From Morinoia aosen (Eukaryota; Arthropoda; Malacostraca; Amphipoda; Talitridae), in the NCBI GenBank assembly GCA_030386875.1, contig CM059579.1, forward strand, positions 19,626,484 through 19,690,483: DNA of 64,000 bases, written 5' to 3'. The notes under the pieces are model-generated. The model saw only the letters and a list, made by a program, of their open reading frames with translations. It was not told where the DNA came from and searched no databases. Both the position numbers and the translations under genes were made by a program. Of the stretch, positions 44,230-56,164 are shown piece after piece (position 1 is the stretch's first letter; each line of letters starts with the position of its first letter).

Positions 44230-46590
44230 ATGTGAAAATGAACTGTGTGGCTCGCCGAAAAATGTTTTTATTTTCATGTCCTTTACTCAGTAGCTTTTCT
44301 CGCTTCTCTTCTGTTCAGAATTGTTCTCATAGTGAAAGCCTCTTGCAATTACTCAAAACCCGATGGACCTTCCCTTCCCCTTAGATTTTTCTCAACTAGT
44401 GTTTTCGTCTTACGTTTAGAGCATCGATTGTTTAAACCGTGCGAGATAATGATGCTATGTCGTCGTAATAACGTTACATTAGCCGTGAATATTAGGTTTT
44501 TGTTACGTAGAAATAGTCAAGGCATGATGACTTTCCACTGGGTTTATATTATTAGAGATGTTTAATTGTAGGCTGCTCTTCATAAACAACCCTGTAGCCT
44601 GTATTTACATCGATGCTGTGATCTACCACGTCTGCCAAAGCTATTTATTACTCTTTTAGCTTCCGTTGCCAGAATTGACAGGTGCCACATGTCGATCTCC
44701 TGTCGAATGTCCAGTTGTCGCGTGCCGTTAATCTATTTTTCTTGTCCTACCTTGTGGTTGTGGTCTTCAAATACTCCAAAAAATTACTAACTTCAACGTT
44801 GAAGTTTACGCGCTATTGAGGTCTTGCCTTTTAACCTCTTCCAACGATCAATACTTCTGGGCTGATTACAATTTTAAGTATTTTCTTTTGTTATCTCGTA
44901 GTTGTTACCAACAACACTAACCTTGAAAATTGACGTCTCTCGCATGCATTAGGGCATTCAGCATTTAATTCGAGCCAGTCCCGTGTGTGTATCCTTTAAT
45001 TAATTTCTTCACTTCACGCTAACAAATTTTTTCTTTAATTGCTGTAAACTTATTTTAATTACAATTTTTGTATTTATATGGACTTCTCGCCGAGATGCCG
45101 TTTGAAGTCGATATTCTTACTGTCGGTTTCTTATACTTGAGTAGCTAACGTGGCACGTTCCATATTTAGTGAAAATAAATGGTATATATTTCTGCTGGAT
45201 TCATTTACATGCATCGCGGTTTTTGAACACTTGAGAGTGAAATGTTTTTGACTTAGGGTCGGTGCGGCCTCTCTGCTCCGTAGTTGAATTTTCTCAGCGT
45301 GGTCGAAAAAAATTATGCTAGTCCTTTGGTCGCGCTCGCTCGAATCTCTTCACATCTCTAGAAGTACTTGACTTTAATGACTCAATCTCGATGTTTTCAT
45401 CCGAATGTTCACGACTAATTTCTTCGTAGAAATGTGGATTCTTTTTTCCGGAAATCTTCTGGAAGACGGGTACTTGGAATCAGCTCTTATGTGTGTTGAA
45501 TATTGATCATGTGAAAGTCAGCAATATACATTTGAATTGATAAGCTTTAGTCTTGGCTTCCAAGGAAAAACTTATTTGTGCAAATATTTGAAATATTTGT
45601 TTGTAGTGATGAGTTGGAAGTCAACTCGGGCTATTATTAACGATACTTCGAAAAGTGGCGTACTGGATGTGGACGTAAAAACGGCATTTAATTTTAATCT
45701 TCTCAATATTAAGGATATGGTTCCTGGTTAACGTTGTCGGATGGAAATATTGTGGTGTTGATTTTAACTGTGTATTCTGAGGCCGAGCTGGGTATTTCAG
45801 AAAAAAATAATTGAAATTCGGTTGCCTGTGCACTGGAATATACAATCTTGATTTTGCCGCATTGCCTACAACGTGTAATGGTTTATTGTCAGATTTGCAG
45901 TTATTTTAGCTCTTTGCTCCCTCTCGTTCCAATCCAAGAACTGTATTTTAGAAAATCTCGTGCACCATTCATATAATCAAGAAAATATCTGTAAATTTTT
46001 TTCTTCAACTGACTTTATGTATATGACTCAGCGAAGCGTCCCTTTGTTAAACTGTTGTGTTTAGTCGTTCCCTAGCACCGAAAAAGTGCATGTCGTGTTA
46101 CGAGGCACTTTTTAGGATGCAAATAAGCACATGCTGCCGCCGCTACCGATCGCCAAGCTCATAAAAATGACAGGTCGAATATTTAACGCCTTGTGCAGTC
46201 TAAGGTCGCCTGTAAGGTGATAAACGATGGTGGCTCAAAATTAGAGCGGGATCATAATGACTGAAATTTGAGGTGATCGTCTCGGTTCAGCTAAGTGATC
46301 GCTGTACAACGCTCGTAATGGACGATAAATGGGATTATTTCATTAATTTTAACGTGAGTATAGCGAACGGAGCGCACCATAGAATTACAGTAGATGCAAA
46401 CTAAAACCTGATGTCGCAAACCTATACTCCCGAGTTGTGCGTGTAATCTCATAGTTGGACTCATTTTTTTGTGAACCCAAGGATTAATTTTCTAGGAAAG
46501 ATTTTTTCAGGGTTGTTGCCTGCTAGGGAACGAGTGTATACGCTTACTCTCTTGGCAACAATATAATGTATAATACAAATTTCTTTTATC
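44230..46590. other. Non-coding stretch, no gene recognised
   Basis: Short ORFs without motifs (up to 106 codons at 44245-44565). No repeat or RNA gene was recognised. Confidence 0.5.
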
Positions 46591-46596
46591 TATCAG

Positions 46597-46778
46597 GCAG
46601 AACATTAGAGGTCCCCAGCTAAAGGCTAGGTTCATTCTGTTTAAATAGAATATATTTTAGTTAAGTTACGGAGTATTTTTTTCGGCTCACTGGTGTCCTG
46701 GTTTTTCAGCACGTACTACTTTCTTTTTTAACTTTTATCTTGTTTCATGAACATTTTTTTAACTTCTTGCTGCTATGC
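46597..46778 (+). mobile_element. Rep360, left part of a host copy split by a younger copy
   Basis: Begins at GGTCCCCAGCTAAAGGCTAG, so the head is missing, and runs through TGTCCTGGTTTTTCAGCACG and TTTCATGAACA to CTTGCTGCTATGC. The copy resumes at 47141 with the same 13 bases, showing that the intervening element inserted into it. Confidence 0.8.
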
Positions 46779-47140
46779 CCCTCAGGGGGATACAACTATT
46801 GTATCTATGGGAATTAGCGCTCCCAGGAGAGCCATGTGAGGGCCCGAGCTAAAGGTTAGGTAGGCTTCCTTTTTGTTGTAATAAAATAGGTTTTTGTTTT
46901 GTTAAGGACCACCTTTTTTCGGTTCACTGCTGTCCTGTTTTTCAGCACCTACTACTTTCTTTTTCAACTTTTTTCTTGTTTCATGAACTTCTTTCCTAGC
47001 TTACTGTTTCTATGCACCTTGTGCATAGATTCCGTGTTCCCTCAACTCCATACTAAATGGTGCCTTCCTCTTTCCTCTCTTGGAACATCTTTGTCGTGGT
47101 TAAGGGAGGCTAAAACTTTCTTATATAATAATAATATAAT
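46779..47140 (+). mobile_element. Rep360 retroelement, complete reference copy
   Basis: 362 bp bounded by a perfect 13-bp target-site duplication, CTTGCTGCTATGC, at 46766-46778 and 47141-47153. It starts CCCTCAGGGGGATACAACTA and ends in an AT-rich TAATAATAATATAAT tail. The head holds GATACAACTATTGTATC (7-bp arms) and GGGAATTAGCGCTCCC. The middle is pyrimidine-rich on this strand, and a conserved GTTAAGGGAGGCTAAAAC precedes the tail. The variable-length duplication and simple 3' tail indicate insertion by target-primed reverse transcription, as for SINEs. No reverse transcriptase ORF or clear Pol III A and B boxes were seen. Confidence 0.85.
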
Positions 47141-47272
47141 CTTGCTGCTATGCACCTTAAGGATAGAATACTTATTCCCTTTAATTCCGTACTAAATGAT
47201 GCCTTCCTTCTTCCTCTGTTTGGAACCCCTTTGTTACAATTATGGAGGCTTAAAATAACGTCTAATCTAATT
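47141..47272 (+). mobile_element. Rep360, right part of the split host copy
   Basis: Continues the copy begun at 46597, from CTTGCTGCTATGCACCTT through TACTAAATGATGCCTTCC and GGAGGCTTAAAAT. It ends ACGTCTAATCTAAT, a tail variant distinct from the TAA repeat of the inserted copy. Confidence 0.8.
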
Positions 47273-47279
47273 TATTGTA

Positions 47280-49400
47280 TTCGTAACAGTGATGTATAAG
47301 TTGAACGAATTGGAGGAAAACGTCTGTATAAATGCAATTAATTGTAAAGGGGGAGCAAATTGGGCGTTCTCTGGAATTTTATACTGTTTATTTACCGGTT
47401 ATTGGATGAAATTTAATTTTAACTCATATTGCATAATGTTCCTAGTGTAACATTGACGAGTTTTTTGGTCGCTGCATCTCACAATTGATGACGTGGTTCA
47501 TAATGTTTTCGTGAGTGCAGGCGCATGCGCTAGTGCTGCATGTTAAGTATCGAGGCGAGACTGGGTTGTGAGGTCCTCTGGAGTTGTGCTTCATTCTTGG
47601 GAACGATGCGCCAAATAAGCCACAACCATCATTTATTTAATTGTAGTGGGGGTGATTCTGAGCATAAAAATGTGCGAAGTATTCCATCGTGCATTGTTAT
47701 TGGCTGTAATCATTGGATTTGAAAGTAATGCCATATTTTAATGCTTATTATATGAGTTTGATAATTGATGATCACGTTTATTGATGCACGTGTAAAGATA
47801 TTGCGGAACGTGTAAAACTCGTTTCGGTACTTTCAGCGTAACATAAAGTTACGCAGCGGTCGAATGACTTCTTTTCTCTGTAATTATCTCATTTTACAAT
47901 GTATTTGACTCAGAATGTTTTCTTACTTCTATTCTGAAGGACTCTTACAGAACATGGATTTCAGCCGATAATTTTTACGATCAATTTTTGTAAAGCTGAA
48001 CGTTTTCTTGGATTATGACAACAATAAATTTTTCTTACATTACTGGACGTGAGGAACTGAAGTTCTAAGTGCATTTCTCACAGAAGATTTAAAAGTGAAC
48101 AACTCCCACCATAGCGTAACAGGTAAATTGTACTCTAAATTTTTTATTTTCCTCTGAAGAATTTGTCTCGATAGCATTTGCCTCATTATTTGTTAATACT
48201 CTCATTCTTCCAATTTTTAGGCGTACAGTGGCTAAACAATTAGGTATCGTAAGTCATGGGTTCTGCCGCACGTTTGCCCATGTTTAGTTCATGCGAGTCG
48301 ATACATTTTATGTTCTGCATTATTTGGCCCGGTGGTGAGATAATACATTCAGTGTTGTCATCGAAGCGCGTGCATCGAAAAACAAAGTGTTCGAGCGATG
48401 AGGCTGATCGTGCGATTTGGAAGATCATTTCTTGATCGTGTGGGTGATCGTGTGAACAGCACGCTCTTGACTAGGTCATGTGAATCGACGTCTGAGCTCA
48501 GTGACTTTTACTTGGTTATGTGGGTGAACGTGTGAACTATGAGACCATTACGTTTCGTGGGGACCATGCAAGCAGTGAGGCAAGGCTGCGTAGGTGTCAG
48601 CGGTGTGTGTGGGTTGTCTCCTCGTAGAAAATTCATTTCTCTGCCTTACTGTAGAGTGTTTTTAATGTTAAGTGTTCATTTGTGTTATTGTCTCGATTCA
48701 CTGCAGATCAGTGAAGTCAGTGAAGATCGGGGCTCACTAATTGAGTACTTGATATATCAACAAAGAAGGAAAGAAAGAACGAAAAATAATGATGTAATAA
48801 AGTGTTAAGATTCATTTTGATAGTCAATTTACTTGTGTGTTTATTGTATGAATTTTTTATATTATCTCAAGGTTGAATTTTAAAGAAATCTATTAAACGT
48901 ATTAAAAGCATCGAAAGCCAAAAAGTCGAGGTAAAACTGTGTTTAGTCAGGCTTAGGAAAGCATGAGCTTACAATGAACACAAAGACTTGCGTTGTTTTC
49001 TGTGTGATGCTGTTAGTACAGTTTTATGTAGTTCTGATGAGCTGCGCTAACTAACTACAGTAAAGATACGTATTAAATTTCAAGAGTTAGCCTTTCACTT
49101 CTCAGAGTCGAGATATTTTCTGCATTGACAAGTAACTTGATGGTGGGTGCTACTCATGTTAGCTCAGTTTTCATAAGTTGCTTGGCATAGGCAGCTCGCT
49201 GTAGCATTTGTCGATAAATTTTTCCCGAATACTCGTATGTTTCCTCAATTCAATTAAGTAAAATCTAGTTTATTGTTAGGGATAATTTTGCGTATAAATT
49301 TTGGTTGGACGCTCAATAGTTTTATGTTGAAAGAAAATTTGAATCGCAGAACTTGGATGTGTAATGACTTGATGGTTTCCCTACTTGGTGACTGACGTAT
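47280..49400. other. Non-coding stretch, no gene recognised
   Basis: No ORF above 89 codons and no recognised motif. A weak repetition of GTGGGTGATCGTGTGAAC and GTGGGTGAACGTGTGAAC occurs at about 48440-48540, suggesting an old duplication of about 80 bp. Confidence 0.45.
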
Positions 49401-49425
49401 GGTTTTTCCTTTGTTGCAGGTAAGC
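49400..49425 (+). other. Candidate recursive splice (ratchet) site
   Basis: GGTTTTTCCTTTGTTGCAG|GTAAGC joins a pyrimidine tract and acceptor directly to a strong donor, with the junction at 49419/49420. This is the arrangement of zero-length exons used to remove long introns in insects. It would imply that a plus-strand gene with a very long intron crosses this point. No flanking exons are firmly identified. Confidence 0.35.
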
Positions 49426-50349
49426 AAGCGCGCTATCAGTGAGTTGGCTGCAGATCAGCTCTGCCTGTAATAGCTTCTCTATTTTCACTGTCGTAACTCT
49501 TCCGCTTTCGTTTCCGTTTCTTCTCCATACTGTTCTCTGCTGCTTGCTTTACTTGTGATTTTCAAGCACTGCTTCTTTCGGGCAACGCAGGCGCCATCTT
49601 GCAGCTGCAGACACAGTTGGTAATTCTTTATTGTGTCCAGTTTGAATTAATTTTCAGCCTCTTCCATGAAATGTTTTTTCCTGACCTGAGGTCGTCTTTT
49701 AATTATTTTACTGTGTTTAGCTTCTTTCTGTGGCTTTATTGCTCGCCTTTCTCTTTCGTACATTTTTAATGCCCTACATTTTTTTGGTATTTCTCTTTGT
49801 GGTCTACTTTCCCCTATTGTTTGAATATTACAAATAAAAGCCGTTATTTTCAGTTCTTAAAAGTACATTAAATCAAAATTTTTGTGAATGTTACAAAGAT
49901 GTGCTCATCTCTCCCATCTCTATCTTTTTCGCACGTTTATTTGTTGAATTTATGATGTAATTTTTTGATGTGGCTTAGATCAATAACGTAACTCAGTTAA
50001 ATGTTGTTCTACAACCGATTAAATTTCTAATTCCGTCATGTGGATTACTTGAACTTGAATTTCAAGCGGCCTAAAAAATGAAAGATCATTCTAACTGAAC
50101 TTCCGTCGGTTGGTCGATTGTTGTTTAACGATGAAAATGATTTTTCAGTTAGTATTCCTTTCATTAAACGAAATTGATTTGCTCGATTGTTCACAGTCGG
50201 AATTTAAATTGTAGAGCTCGTTACTTGCAGTTATACATGAAATTTAATTGCCGATTATCATAGGTGGTGTGATAGGCTGATAGCTACGGATCTACGAGAG
50301 TTGCCAGTGTACTTGGGAAGCCCGATTGCGAGTCCATTTGTTGATCAAA

Positions 50350-50409
50350 ATGAAGCGCCCCTTTGGAAGTGTATCGCCCTCTCCTATTTTTTTTGGCGAC
50401 CAACTGCAG
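50350..50409 (+). CDS. Possible first coding exon, 20 codons, unidentified gene
   Basis: An ATG in the favourable insect context TCAAAATG opens 20 codons, starting MKRPFGSVSPSP and ending FFGDQLQ. It is followed exactly in phase 0 by a consensus donor, CTGCAG|GTAAGA (50409/50410). The upstream sequence could be a 5' UTR. I do not recognise the peptide, and no downstream exon was found in the window. Because a pyrimidine run (TCTCCTATTTTTTTT) precedes CAG|GTAAG, the site could instead be another recursive splice site. Confidence 0.3.
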
Positions 50410-50419
50410 GTAAGACAAA

Positions 50420-53110
50420 ATTCTTTCTGTTTCTTCCTTGTTATTAATTTTTTCTCATGAGTAATTCTCAGCTTGATCCTTTGATATTGAATTTTCCCTC
50501 GTACGGCTGAAGTTTCCGTTTCATATTTTGAAAGTTGTAGAAGCTTTGAAGGGTTTTCCTTATCTTAAGCATGCGTTTTTGCAGTTTTTGATTTTGCCAG
50601 TAAATACTTGATGAATTTGATAGTTTTTATGTAACGTGTTACACAGTACTAACCGCATGTCAGAAATCATTTTTATGTATGTTCTTGTCCATAATTTAGT
50701 TCATTAATCTTACTGTTGAATTGTCGATTGCTAGAACATTACTTTTCGTCGAATGCTGTATCTACACTTGTGTGATGCGCTGCTTCAACAAGGTACGGAA
50801 AAAAGTCAACATTATTTTCGTTTCGTGCAGCTCCTAATTTTAAAAAGCAATCCAGTATTTGTTATAAATTTGGCCTACATAATATGATGAATCGTGCACG
50901 AACTAGTTCTCCAACTATGAATAGTCAGTGGTCGAGCATCAGCAGGGCAATAAAACGGCCATCTTACTGTGTAGTGTTTCACACACGTTAGTAAGCTTTT
51001 TTAAAACCCAATTTTCGCATGTAAATTTTTAACTGTAAAGTTGTGCAGCTCTTGTTTGACCAGGCACGCTTACCACTCATAATATTGAAGTTGAAATTGC
51101 AAGCAGTGAAAGGAAGGTGGTTATCTGATATATTTCAATATTTTAGTTTGAAACTGATGACGTTGCACTTACGCAATTCAGCAGTAGTTTAGTCAGGGAA
51201 CGTTTATGAAATAAATTAATAGCTGTTTTCTGTCAAGGAAGTCACATGATTAAATACCTACGACTGTGTTTGTATTTAAACGATGTGCATAGCGGCCGTC
51301 TAATTGATGATTACGATCCATCTTCTGTCAGCGTTTTTTTCTAATTATGAAGCTGTTATGTGGAGACCGTTCCAGCGGCAGGTGGCGTCTGACCCTTGCA
51401 CCGGTTAACGGGTCTCTTCGTTTCATTATTTTCTGTCGCTCGCTTGTCAGTCCTCTGGACATCGGTTTTCTGCAGACTTCTCTGTCGCACACGTGAGCTA
51501 AATTCATTTTATGCTTTCATTTCTGAGTTCTGCAAAAGACAAGCGATTTTTTTTCGTTGAAGTAATTTGATATCTGAAAATTTGTTTATGAAGGTGTGTA
51601 AAGCTAACTCATTATCTATTGCTTCACCCAATCTAGGTTGCTCAAACTATAAATTTGACTGAAGTTCTCGTACTTGATACTCTTCAAAAACCATCACTTT
51701 TTCCTAATGATTTGAACCTTTATTGTAATAAAAACGGCAGATGATAAATCGTCAGGGTATGCTCACTATGCAACAGTAAAAATACACGCTAAGAAAACCA
51801 ACATATATTTTCATTGTTAAAGTGTTGAAATACTTTGAAAAGTTGATTTACACACGGAGACAGCAATTCTACTTGAATGATACCGCTTTCTTTGTGTATT
51901 ATGCGCTATAGATACCGGAAAAAATTATACGGCGCCACTTTAAGATTAGGATTCATGTTGTGTATTTGTGTACGTCATTTGGTGTATCATTTTTTGTTAA
52001 TTTGACATTCGGTGTATTTTAGACCTAATTTATTTCATTAAAAACAGGAAGCTTATCTACATACCTACCAAGAACTGTAAGCTTAAGTGTGCGCTGATGT
52101 TCTCCCAAGTAAATGTTACCAAAGGCCGAAATTATTTTTTATTACTAAAATCTTATTTCAATATAACTTATTTTAGATGAATCAATTAAGGATATGATTG
52201 AGAAATGAAATATTTTAAATATAATATACAATTTCAGCTTTTTTAACGCAGTTTCCCTTCCAACAATGCTTTGTAGCGCGACGCGTTTTCTTTCCTTTGT
52301 TGTTTTCCTCCCATGGCTTCAGTCTCTGCCGCACTAGTGAAGAGGAGGTGCGAAACGTGCGCTGATATATTATTTAGTTGTTGCTGAAATTCAGTACATA
52401 CCTCATCCTTTCTTCAGTAAGTATTTCCAGTTATTAGTTGTAGATACTCCATTACAGCAAAAAGTTGTGTCTCTATTAGACGAAAAGTTCTGTGAAAATG
52501 GTGAACCCGAATCGTACCACGTGCTTTCTGGCCTAACGGTGACGGTAGTTAGGAGCGGCGCCGTCATCGACTGTAGCTTTTTTTTCTAAGAGAAAAATTT
52601 AAACTCCTTATCAACCGTCAAATTTACTCCGTAATTTGAACATCATGTCAGTGCTCGTAAACAAGAGTGAAAATTTGGCCATATAAACTTTTATCATTGT
52701 TAAAGCAGTTTGTGACTGTTGGTTGTTCAAAATCATTATGAAAGTTCCCTCCATGTACCACTGGTGGCTGACATGGCAGATAATGTGTTGAATCTCTTAT
52801 AGTTCAATTAGCTTTCAAGTTTCAGTTCAACAAGTTGACTGTTTTAGGTTACTCTAGATAAGAGTGAAAAGGTTATGTAGTATATTCAATGGCTGTAAAA
52901 AATTTGTGTATATATTTCAAGAAAGATAAAAATGAAATAAAAAAGTTACTTTCTTTGGTATCAAGTGAAATCACATTTTGCTATAGTTACTGGCTAGAGT
53001 TAATTCATTGGATTTTATCATGATTGATAGTAGACTTGAATTAGTTTTGAAATAAATGTTGTTTCTCTGAGGTAATATTCCTCTGACAAATATGACTCCT
53101 GTATGTACCT
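50420..53110. other. Non-coding stretch, no gene recognised
   Basis: AT-rich and nearly free of ORFs over 60 codons, which is consistent with intron or intergenic DNA. No repeats or transposon ends were identified. Confidence 0.5.
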
Positions 53111-53124
53111 AATTATTGAAATTG

Positions 53125-53329
53125 GATCTCTCAGGAGGAAGATATCAGGTCTCAAGCTGCAGCTTTGGTACATCCTACTTATTAATAGAACGGAATAAGT
53201 TCATTTTCTTTTGGACCATTTTTGTTTGTTTGGTTCACCAATGTCTTTTTTCAGCACTGATATTTTTTTCAACCTTTATTTACTTGCATAAACTTTCAAT
53301 ATTATGGTTTCCTAGTGCAAGATTTGGGG
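53125..53329 (+). mobile_element. Rep360, left part of an old copy split by a foldback element
   Basis: Blocks recognisable in order are TCTCAGGAGGAAGATATCAG, TTTGGACCATTTTTG, GGTTCACCAATGTC, TTTTTCAGCAC, TTTCAACCTTTATTTACTTG and CATAAAC. The sequence breaks off at 53329, where the foldback element begins, and resumes after 53718. Confidence 0.65.
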
Positions 53330-53718
53330 GGTAAATCTGAAGGAAATGACAGTTATTGATTTTCCACTTTTTGGTGCCTGAACCCAATTATTTGAATCAA
53401 AATAAACAAGTTTTCTTCTATGCTCTTTCCGTCTGAAATGAGTATTTAACAAGGTATAGTGGTAGGATTGGTTTTGTCTTTGATGACGATCGGGCTGGAA
53501 GCGAGTATGCATTGCAGTGTTGCTGTCCAACGTACTCCTTGAATTACTTGCCGCTTCAAACACTGGAGTTGCGGTAAGTCATTTACCGCTATAACTAATA
53601 AAATACTCATTTCAGACGGAAAGTGCATAGAAGAAAACTTGTTTATTTCGATCTAATTTACTATGCTTAGGCATCAAAATTTACAAAATCTATAACTGTC
53701 ATATCCTTCAGATTTACC
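53330..53718. mobile_element. 389-bp foldback element with ~140-bp terminal inverted repeats
   Basis: The left arm begins GGTAAATCTGAAGGAAATGA. The right end, read on the minus strand, begins GGTAAATCTGAAGGATATGA. The arms stay similar for about 140 bp, sharing GAAATAAACAAGTTTTCTTC-type and TCCGTCTGAAATGAGTATTT segments. The flanks GATTTGGGG (53321-53329) and GATTTGGGA (53719-53727) look like a 9-bp target duplication with one change. Long TIRs with 9-bp duplications suggest a Mutator-like origin. There is no transposase. Confidence 0.8.
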
Positions 53719-53727
53719 GATTTGGGA

Positions 53728-53845
53728 ATGCCTTCTGCATAGATTCCTTGCTCGGTCAATTTCATTCTAAATGGTATTCCCTCAGTCCTTTCTTGAACAA
53801 CATATTATGTTAGAGTTAAGAAGGCTTTAAATTGACTTGGGATCT
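53728..53845 (+). mobile_element. Rep360, right part of the copy split by the foldback element
   Basis: Resumes with TTCTGCATAGATTCCTTGCT and continues through TTCTAAATGGTATTCCCTC and GTTAAGAAGGCTTTAAAT, matching the 3' third of the reference copy. Confidence 0.65.
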
Positions 53846-54028
53846 GATCAGCTTGAGTGACCTTGCATTATCCTCCCGACATTGGTTCTAAATGTATGAT
53901 TCTCCTACCTGAATTCCTTATTTAGTTGAATAAATTATTGGGGTCATGCTGTGTAAATAAAGATATGACTTTAAAGTTTAGAAAGCATGAGTAATTCTAA
54001 TTTGAATGAGCATTTATGCACTTGCTTG

Positions 54029-54118
54029 AATCTCCAGGTTGTTTAGCTGTAGTATTATATCAATTTTAGGTTTAATCTCCAGGATGTTTAGCTGTAGTAT
54101 TATATCAAATTTAGGCTT
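54029..54118. repeat. 45-bp tandem duplication, two copies
   Basis: AATCTCCAGGTTGTTTAGCT at 54029 is repeated as AATCTCCAGGATGTTTAGCT at 54074, and the rest of each unit (GTAGTATTATATCAA...TTTAGG) is nearly identical. This is a recent local duplication in otherwise featureless DNA. Confidence 0.9.
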
Positions 54119-54119
54119 G

Positions 54120-56130
54120 TGATGGAACTGTAGCAAATATAGGTTATGATGTTTGTCATGACCTGATAAATCTTTGAGAGAGTTTTGAAGCCAAAATGTG
54201 AAATGAAATAATTTTTTTGAAATTTTTGTAAAGGGATTTTGCATTTCATTCTTCATAATCGAAAAACATTCCTGATCATAAGTCTAGATCCAATGATTAA
54301 CCCAGTAATTGCAATTTTGCATGGAAAAACTTCTAAAGCTTTCAATCAAAGCTTGCTCATTGGTACTGGTAAAAGAATGAAGAAGACAAACAATTTCTGG
54401 TCAATCATTCCACTTAGAAAATCACATTCTAAGTGAGCAGTTAAATCAAGCAGCTAATCAAAAAAGTGAGGTTAGGTTGCAATAAATAAATGAAGATAGA
54501 TTTATGATTTCACCTTAGAGGGGACGGCAGGTCTCTGTCTGAGGTCTGCAAGCTATCTTTCTTTGAAGAAAATCAGGGCCTTGAACTGCAATAACAAGAT
54601 TTGTCACTCTCAAGCAATATCAGCTAAGGCTAAATGTAGGTAAACCGGGGTTGTTAATGCTGAATATCTTGAAAGTTAAGGAGTTCTAAAATCTGGCTCT
54701 AGATGAAAAATTATCTGCATTGAGTAGGAGAATGAGAGTATTTAGTGTTGTCAATCTATATTGGGAATAACCCTTGAGACAGATGAAGGCACTTACTAAT
54801 GTTGATTACAAATCAATAACCATAAGGTAAATATGTTTGAAAAATAATGAAGCATCTACAAGGGCCATGTTTCCTTGCAAACCACAAAAATAGGCAATTA
54901 AGAGACTTCTTGCAAGTACTTAATATAAGTGATTGAACAGGGGCAGAATTGTATTTTTTATAAGAAAAATTCAACCTAGATTATCTCTACAGTTTCTCAA
55001 ATGTTATTGGTACATCTGAGAGTAGCTCTTCAAAATATTTTCTATTAGGCACGGTTACATCATCATCAAGCAGGGTATGTTTTCCAGTAGAGGGAGAATG
55101 GATCTTCTGATTGTGCTGGAATGTCCTGCAGTCCAGCAACAGCAGTTGATTAAAGTGACGTGTTACAAAGAGCATCTATTTCAGTGGAGGGCCTTCGTTC
55201 ATGTTGTGTTGAATGTGGTGTATTTCAGGTTATAATAGCTATCCATGATGCATACCTAACTTAGACAGTTTTTAGGAGAATGATGCTCTCTTCAATCATT
55301 CAACTTATTCTGTAGATTTAATTAGAGAATGATCAGGGATGGATGGTAAATAATGTCCACTGAAATAGACGATGATGTGATACAGTAAATCAGCTGTGCT
55401 GTGTGATTCCATCTTCACTGTTTTGAGCAATATTTCCCTAACCCTATTGGAAACTTCCATTTTAAGCAGGCTGCAAAGAATTTTTGATGATATCAACAAG
55501 AAAGTAGGCTTGACTCATCACTAAGTCCTTAGCTTATTAACTTCAGTTTCGTTATAAAGAGTTTTTCTTGTTTGATGAACTGTTCAACTGGTTAGCAGCT
55601 CAGTAATGTGGAATGTGATTTTCAAATTGAAGTGATTGATAGAAATAGATCTTCATAGATAGATCTTCATCCTTCATCTCTATCATTGAGTATATAATAG
55701 TTAGAAAACTGCAAGTCTACCCATGACCAATTAGTATTTCTCCTAAATAAAAAAAGGAAAGAATGAGCAATAAAGAAGTCATTTCATCAATATGGGATGT
55801 CTCAGAATCTACTGGTCTTGAAGCTGAAACTAAAACATATTGCAGCACACAGGAGCTAAGTAGTGGAAATCACGGTAAGGGATCACACGGACAGCCGTTA
55901 GGCATCCGAGTTATTTGTAGTTTAGTTTTGAATTCTAGTCAATTTGCAGTTATTAGGCAAGCTCCAAGTACAGTAAATTTAGGGATTTAAGAATCATAAT
56001 TTTGTTTTAAAACTAGACCATCATCAACTGACAAGTTTGTATCTATCCAATTTATTTATTGATCTGTTAAAATATTGAATTTTTTAAAACATTCATAAAT
56101 TTTAGCCCTCCTGTAAAAATATTCGATGAA
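54120..56130. other. Non-coding stretch, no gene recognised
   Basis: Small ORFs only and no motif recognised. Wording in this block is noticeably rich in purine-pyrimidine alternation and poor in CpG compared with the left half of the window. Confidence 0.4.
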
Positions 56131-56164
56131 CCCTGATGGGGATACAACTATTGTATCTGTGGGA
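56131..56164 (+). mobile_element. Rep360, head fragment of a host copy split by a younger copy
   Basis: CCCTGATGGGGATACAACTA continues into TTGTATCTGTGGGA, then the copy is interrupted. It resumes at 56521 with TATCTGTGGGA repeated. Confidence 0.8.

Noticed and set aside
46779-47140. Rep360 considered as a solo LTR or a Penelope-like element
   Set aside because: Ends are not TG...CA, the target duplications are 8-13 bp rather than a fixed 4-6 bp, and there is a simple-repeat 3' tail. No hammerhead core was seen in the head.
46899-47195. 98-codon ORF (and similar ones at 56260-56562 and 58348-58536)
   Set aside because: These related frames recur because they lie in copies of the Rep360 retroelement. 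They are not conserved as full frames between copies.
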